Notes under the pieces: generated by a model
Databases searched by the model: none
What the model was told of the DNA's origin: nothing
Seen by the model: the letters and a program-made list of their open reading frames with translations, nothing else
Program-made: the position numbers and the translations under genes
Shown here: positions 60,841 to 64,000 of the stretch, in pieces
How positions within the stretch are numbered: position 1 is the first letter of the stretch
How the letters are laid out: every line of letters starts with the position of its first letter
Assembly: GCA_951799425.1 (NCBI GenBank)
Contig: OX637396.1
Span: 32,728,701-32,792,700 of the forward strand
From: Ilex aquifolium
Lineage: Eukaryota > Streptophyta > Magnoliopsida > Aquifoliales > Aquifoliaceae
DNA length: 64,000 bases
Direction of reading: 5' to 3'

Positions 60841-61158
60841 AGGGCCTAAACACATGGGATGCCTCCTCAACCAAATCCAAATACTTTTGAAGAAGGTGCA
60901 TGTACACAAACCCAATTTGGTGGTGGTGGCAGCGAAGACAAAAAAACGTACATATTATCAATGGTCTTGTCATACTGACTGAGGCATCAAGGGTTGAGCA
61001 CTGAGCGCCTCAAAATTGAAGAGTGAGATGTAAGTTTTCCTCGATCTATTTGTGTCCATGCAACAAAAAACATGTTAGCAGAATGGGCATCCGCTACTCG
61101 ATGATCAAATGAGCACCCAATCAGTAGGCTACCACATCTGAGCTCCGTCACCTCTTTA
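60836..61158 (-). pseudogene. CFAT-like BAHD fragment, copy Q
   Basis: The C-terminal ~80 bases of exon 3 are fused at about 60920 to exon 2 sequence (GGTGGTGGTGGCAGCGAAGAC), so most of exon 3, intron 2 and the 3' half of exon 2 are deleted. The exon 2 start is retained with the HxxxD-coding segment and the acceptor near 61158. Exon 1, if present, would lie beyond the window. Confidence 0.85.
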
Positions 61159-61220
61159 ATTTAATTATTATAATAAATAAGCTAGATAAAAACTTTGATT
61201 ATGAGCATGATAATTATATA

Positions 61221-61472
61221 CAGGGGTATACAGGGGTGACTCAAGCCAATTTGAGACCTAAAGCGAAAACATTAAATGGAGGCCTTTTAATTTTTAGTAT
61301 TTTAAAAAAAAAAAAATTAATTTATTTTTTATTTTTTATGTGAGAGGGACACAAAAGAAGATGTGTTAATATTGTCGAGAATGAGATTTCAACTTTTGTT
61401 TTTGATTTTTACTACAGAGAGGGAGAGAGAGTGTTTAATTTCAATTTTTGTTTTTATTTTTTATTTTTTTGC

Positions 61473-61511
<39 letters not shown>

Positions 61512-63008
61512 GGTGGGTGGGAGTAAATATGAGTTGACTTTTGACTTTTTTATTTTTTTAATTTCCAAGTTTTTAATGTTGTGAATTGGATTATAGGCCC
61601 AAATTATTGCAATAAAAATTTTGATTGTATTTAATTTTTTGGGGTTTTTTTTGTAGGGCTTAAAATTTAGGGTAATTTAGAAGCCGGTACAAAAATTTAA
61701 ACTTATTTGAGCTAAACTACATTAAAAAAACTTATTTGGCCCTAAGTGCATTTTTTTGAAAAAAGACTAAAAGGGTATTTATTACTCAATTACTCTCTCT
61801 CTTCTCTCTTCATTGCTCTTTCACTCTCTCTTTCTTATTTTCTCTCTATCTATTTCTCTCTCTCTCTCTCTTATATTGATAATTTTTTTTAAATATGTAA
61901 AGATTTGATTTAATTTTTTCATCTCTCTCTCCCCTTATTTTTTTTTTTCTATCTCTCTCTCACTCCTTCTTCCCTTATTTCCTTATTCTCTCTCCTTATA
62001 TCAATGTTACACAACACAATTATACTAATCAGTTACACCAATTAGTTACAATTACCCTATAATATACTAAACAGTTACTCATGTGTTCTAATAAACTAAA
62101 CAGTTATACTAAACAATTATATGAAATTACAATACCAACTTAATTTGTCATTTTGTTATTTACATAAATCAAATAATTACATCATTTAGTATCACGACAT
62201 GGTTACATCAATTATATACACCAAATTGGGTTTATCATTACACAAAAAACTTTATCATTATACTAAATTTGATATATATGATTGGTGTAACGATGTCGCG
62301 ATACTAAATAGTGCAACTATTAAGTTTATGTAAACAACTGAATGACAAATTGGGTTGATATTATAAATTTGTGTAATTGTTTAGTGTAACTGTTTGGTTT
62401 ATTAGAATGCATGAATAACTGTTTGGTGTATTATAAGACAATTGTAACTGATTGGTGTAACTGATTATTGTAATTATGTTGTTCTAATGTTGATATAAAT
62501 AAAGAGAGAAAATAGGGAGAGAGAGAAATGGTTACAGAAAATAAGGAGAGAGAGATAAAATAAATTATCAATGATAGATATAGAGAGAAAATAGGGGAGA
62601 GATAGGGAAAGTAAAGGGGAAAGAGAGAGAGAGAGATGGAGAGAAAATAGGGGAGAGATAGTGAAAGAATCTAATGAAATCTTTACATATTTGATTAGAT
62701 ATATAACTGCCAATTAAGAATGCATAATTTAAGGGAGGGTGTTTAGGTAAAAAAGATTTTAATTCATTTGAATTTTGTATCTAAACACAAAAAATTTTAT
62801 AAAAATTGTACTTAATGAAATAAACAACTTATTCATACACTTTTACTTAAATAAGTCTAAAAAATTGTACCCACACCTAAAAAACCCTAAAATTTAATAG
62901 ATTTAATTTTTTTTGTGGACTAGTGATATACCTAAAATTATAGGGCCTTCTAAAAATTTGGGGCTTAGAGCCCATGCTTTTTTTTTCTATACTGATGGGC
63001 CGGCCCTG
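61221..63008. mobile_element. Non-autonomous hAT-like element, 1788 bases
   Basis: Starts CAGGGGTATACAGGGGTGAC (the terminal CAGGGGT is duplicated) and ends GGGCCGGCCCTG. 8-base duplications ATTATATA are at 61213-61220 and 63009-63016. GCCTTTTAATTTTTAG-type and AGGGCCTTCTAAAAATTTG-type subterminal sequences face each other. The interior holds GA/TC microsatellites (61471-61510, 61853-61871) and no transposase. It lies in the intron of CFAT-like copy Q. Confidence 0.75.
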
Positions 63009-63016
63009 ATTATATA

Positions 63017-63300
63017 TACAATCCCGGACTTATATAAAATCGATACAAGATTTGCGGGTTTCGGTTTAGCCTTAACATATTTGGGAGTAAATGTAGGCAC
63101 ATCATGTTCAGCAAATAAATAGGAGCAATGCATTAAATGTTAATATTGTCTTTGATCAATATAGGTTAGGACAATTCACATTTTTTGTATCATTTTTCCC
63201 CTTCCAAATTCATCGTTTTTCACTTTCGTTGCATCCTACCTCCACGGTTTATCCTTATATTTGGAGGATTTACAAACTCAATGGGGTCGAGCGCCCCCCC

Positions 63301-63331
<31 letters not shown>

Positions 63332-63734
63332 ACACCCCGGGGCCCCAACAGACAAACGTAGCTCCGCCCCTGATTTGGTGGGTGAGAAGTCTCATTGTGG
63401 TTAGTTCTAGTGTCACTTCCAAAATATAAAGAAGATTATAAGCCTAAAATTTATTGTAACCCGAAATTTGGTCCGAGTATCCTTGTAAAAAAAATTATAG
63501 AGTCTTGGACTTGACGTACCGAATTTTTTTTCAAAATTTATTATTTTTATGATTATTTTTATAATTTTTTTTTTTATCACTGTTGTGGATGATTTTTTAT
63601 TTTTGTAGATATTTTTATTATTTTTGTGAATACTTTTACTATTGTTGTGGTAATTATTTTTACCACTTTTTTAGGTACAAAAAAAATTACCATTTTTATA
63701 GGTGATTTATCACTTTTGCGAGTATTTTTACCAC
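63017..63734. other. CFAT-like copy Q intron sequence
   Basis: 63017-63120 matches 36089-36190. A C run followed by a CA run and CCCCGGGGCCCC lies at 63294-63346. GTAGCTCCGCCCCTG at 63358-63372 looks like a lone hAT terminus. The rest is T-rich with ATTTTTACCACT-type repeats. No gene. Confidence 0.45.
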
Positions 63735-63773
63735 TACTGTTGTTGTAACTATTTTTACCACTTTTATTTGGTA

Positions 63774-64000
63774 GGGTGGGATTATTCCCACCCCACAGAT
63801 CTCAATTCCCACCCCCATTAAACTCTAAATCATAAAATTACTAAAAACACTTCTTCTATACCCACCCCCTTGATAACTAAGGCCACCACATTCTATACCC
63901 ACCCGACTATACGTATCTCAATCTTCACCTTTAGAGTTTCTTTCTATACTCATCTCAAGCAGTCCATACAAAAATATACTCAACTTGATTATCTAATATA
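63774..64000. mobile_element. Mutator-like miniature element, left part, cut by window end
   Basis: GGGTGGGATTATTCCCACCC and the following ~225 bases match 42123-42350 closely. The preceding TATTTGGTA and ~30 further bases also match, so this is the same insertion carried in a duplicated intron. Confidence 0.8.

Overview
This is a stretch of plant nuclear genome, most likely a eudicot. The evidence is AT-rich DNA with GT-AG introns, plant-type gene families (a MORN-repeat PIP5K, a type-A response regulator, an NRT1/PTR transporter, a BAHD acyltransferase) and plant transposon types (Helitrons, hAT and Mutator-like miniature elements, SINEs, a gag-only LTR retrotransposon). I cannot name the species.

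Layout. 1-7.9 kb: an intact eight-exon phosphatidylinositol 4-phosphate 5-kinase gene on the + strand (780 aa when spliced). 9.7-14.4 kb: an intact five-exon type-A response regulator gene on the + strand (158 aa), with a 2.7 kb repeat-filled second intron. 17.3-24.1 kb: an intact four-exon NRT1/PTR family (NPF, NPF5-like) gene on the - strand (572 aa), whose introns hold SINEs and long inverted repeats. 24.2-32.5 kb: gene-poor, AT-rich DNA with SINEs, fold-back elements and Helitron-like termini. 32.6-64 kb: a repeat-dominated region built around three copies of a BAHD gene resembling coniferyl alcohol acyltransferase (CFAT), all on the - strand and all broken. The fullest copy (40.5-52.9 kb) keeps all exons, splice sites and a TATA box but has a frameshift in exon 1 and a Trp-to-stop change in exon 3; its first intron is 10.7 kb of nested transposons. 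The other two copies (33.1 and 60.8 kb) are internally deleted and share flanking Copia remnants and intron sequence, so they come from segmental duplication.

The best-defined mobile elements have target-site duplications readable in the sequence: a 3.39 kb gag-only LTR element (TSD ACCAG) with near-identical 585 bp LTRs; a 1.26 kb hAT element (TSD CTTATGAG); a 1.79 kb hAT-like element (TSD ATTATATA); Mutator-like elements with 9 bp duplications; and Helitrons with TC...hairpin-CTAG ends, one with a paralogous empty site inside this window.

The three intact genes are functionally unrelated (phosphoinositide signalling, cytokinin signalling, membrane transport) and form no operon-like unit. 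The least ordinary signals are the alternating hairpin array inside the gag-only retrotransposon, where both arms of the stem change together, and the tandem duplication of an exon end with its splice donor in the PIP5K gene.
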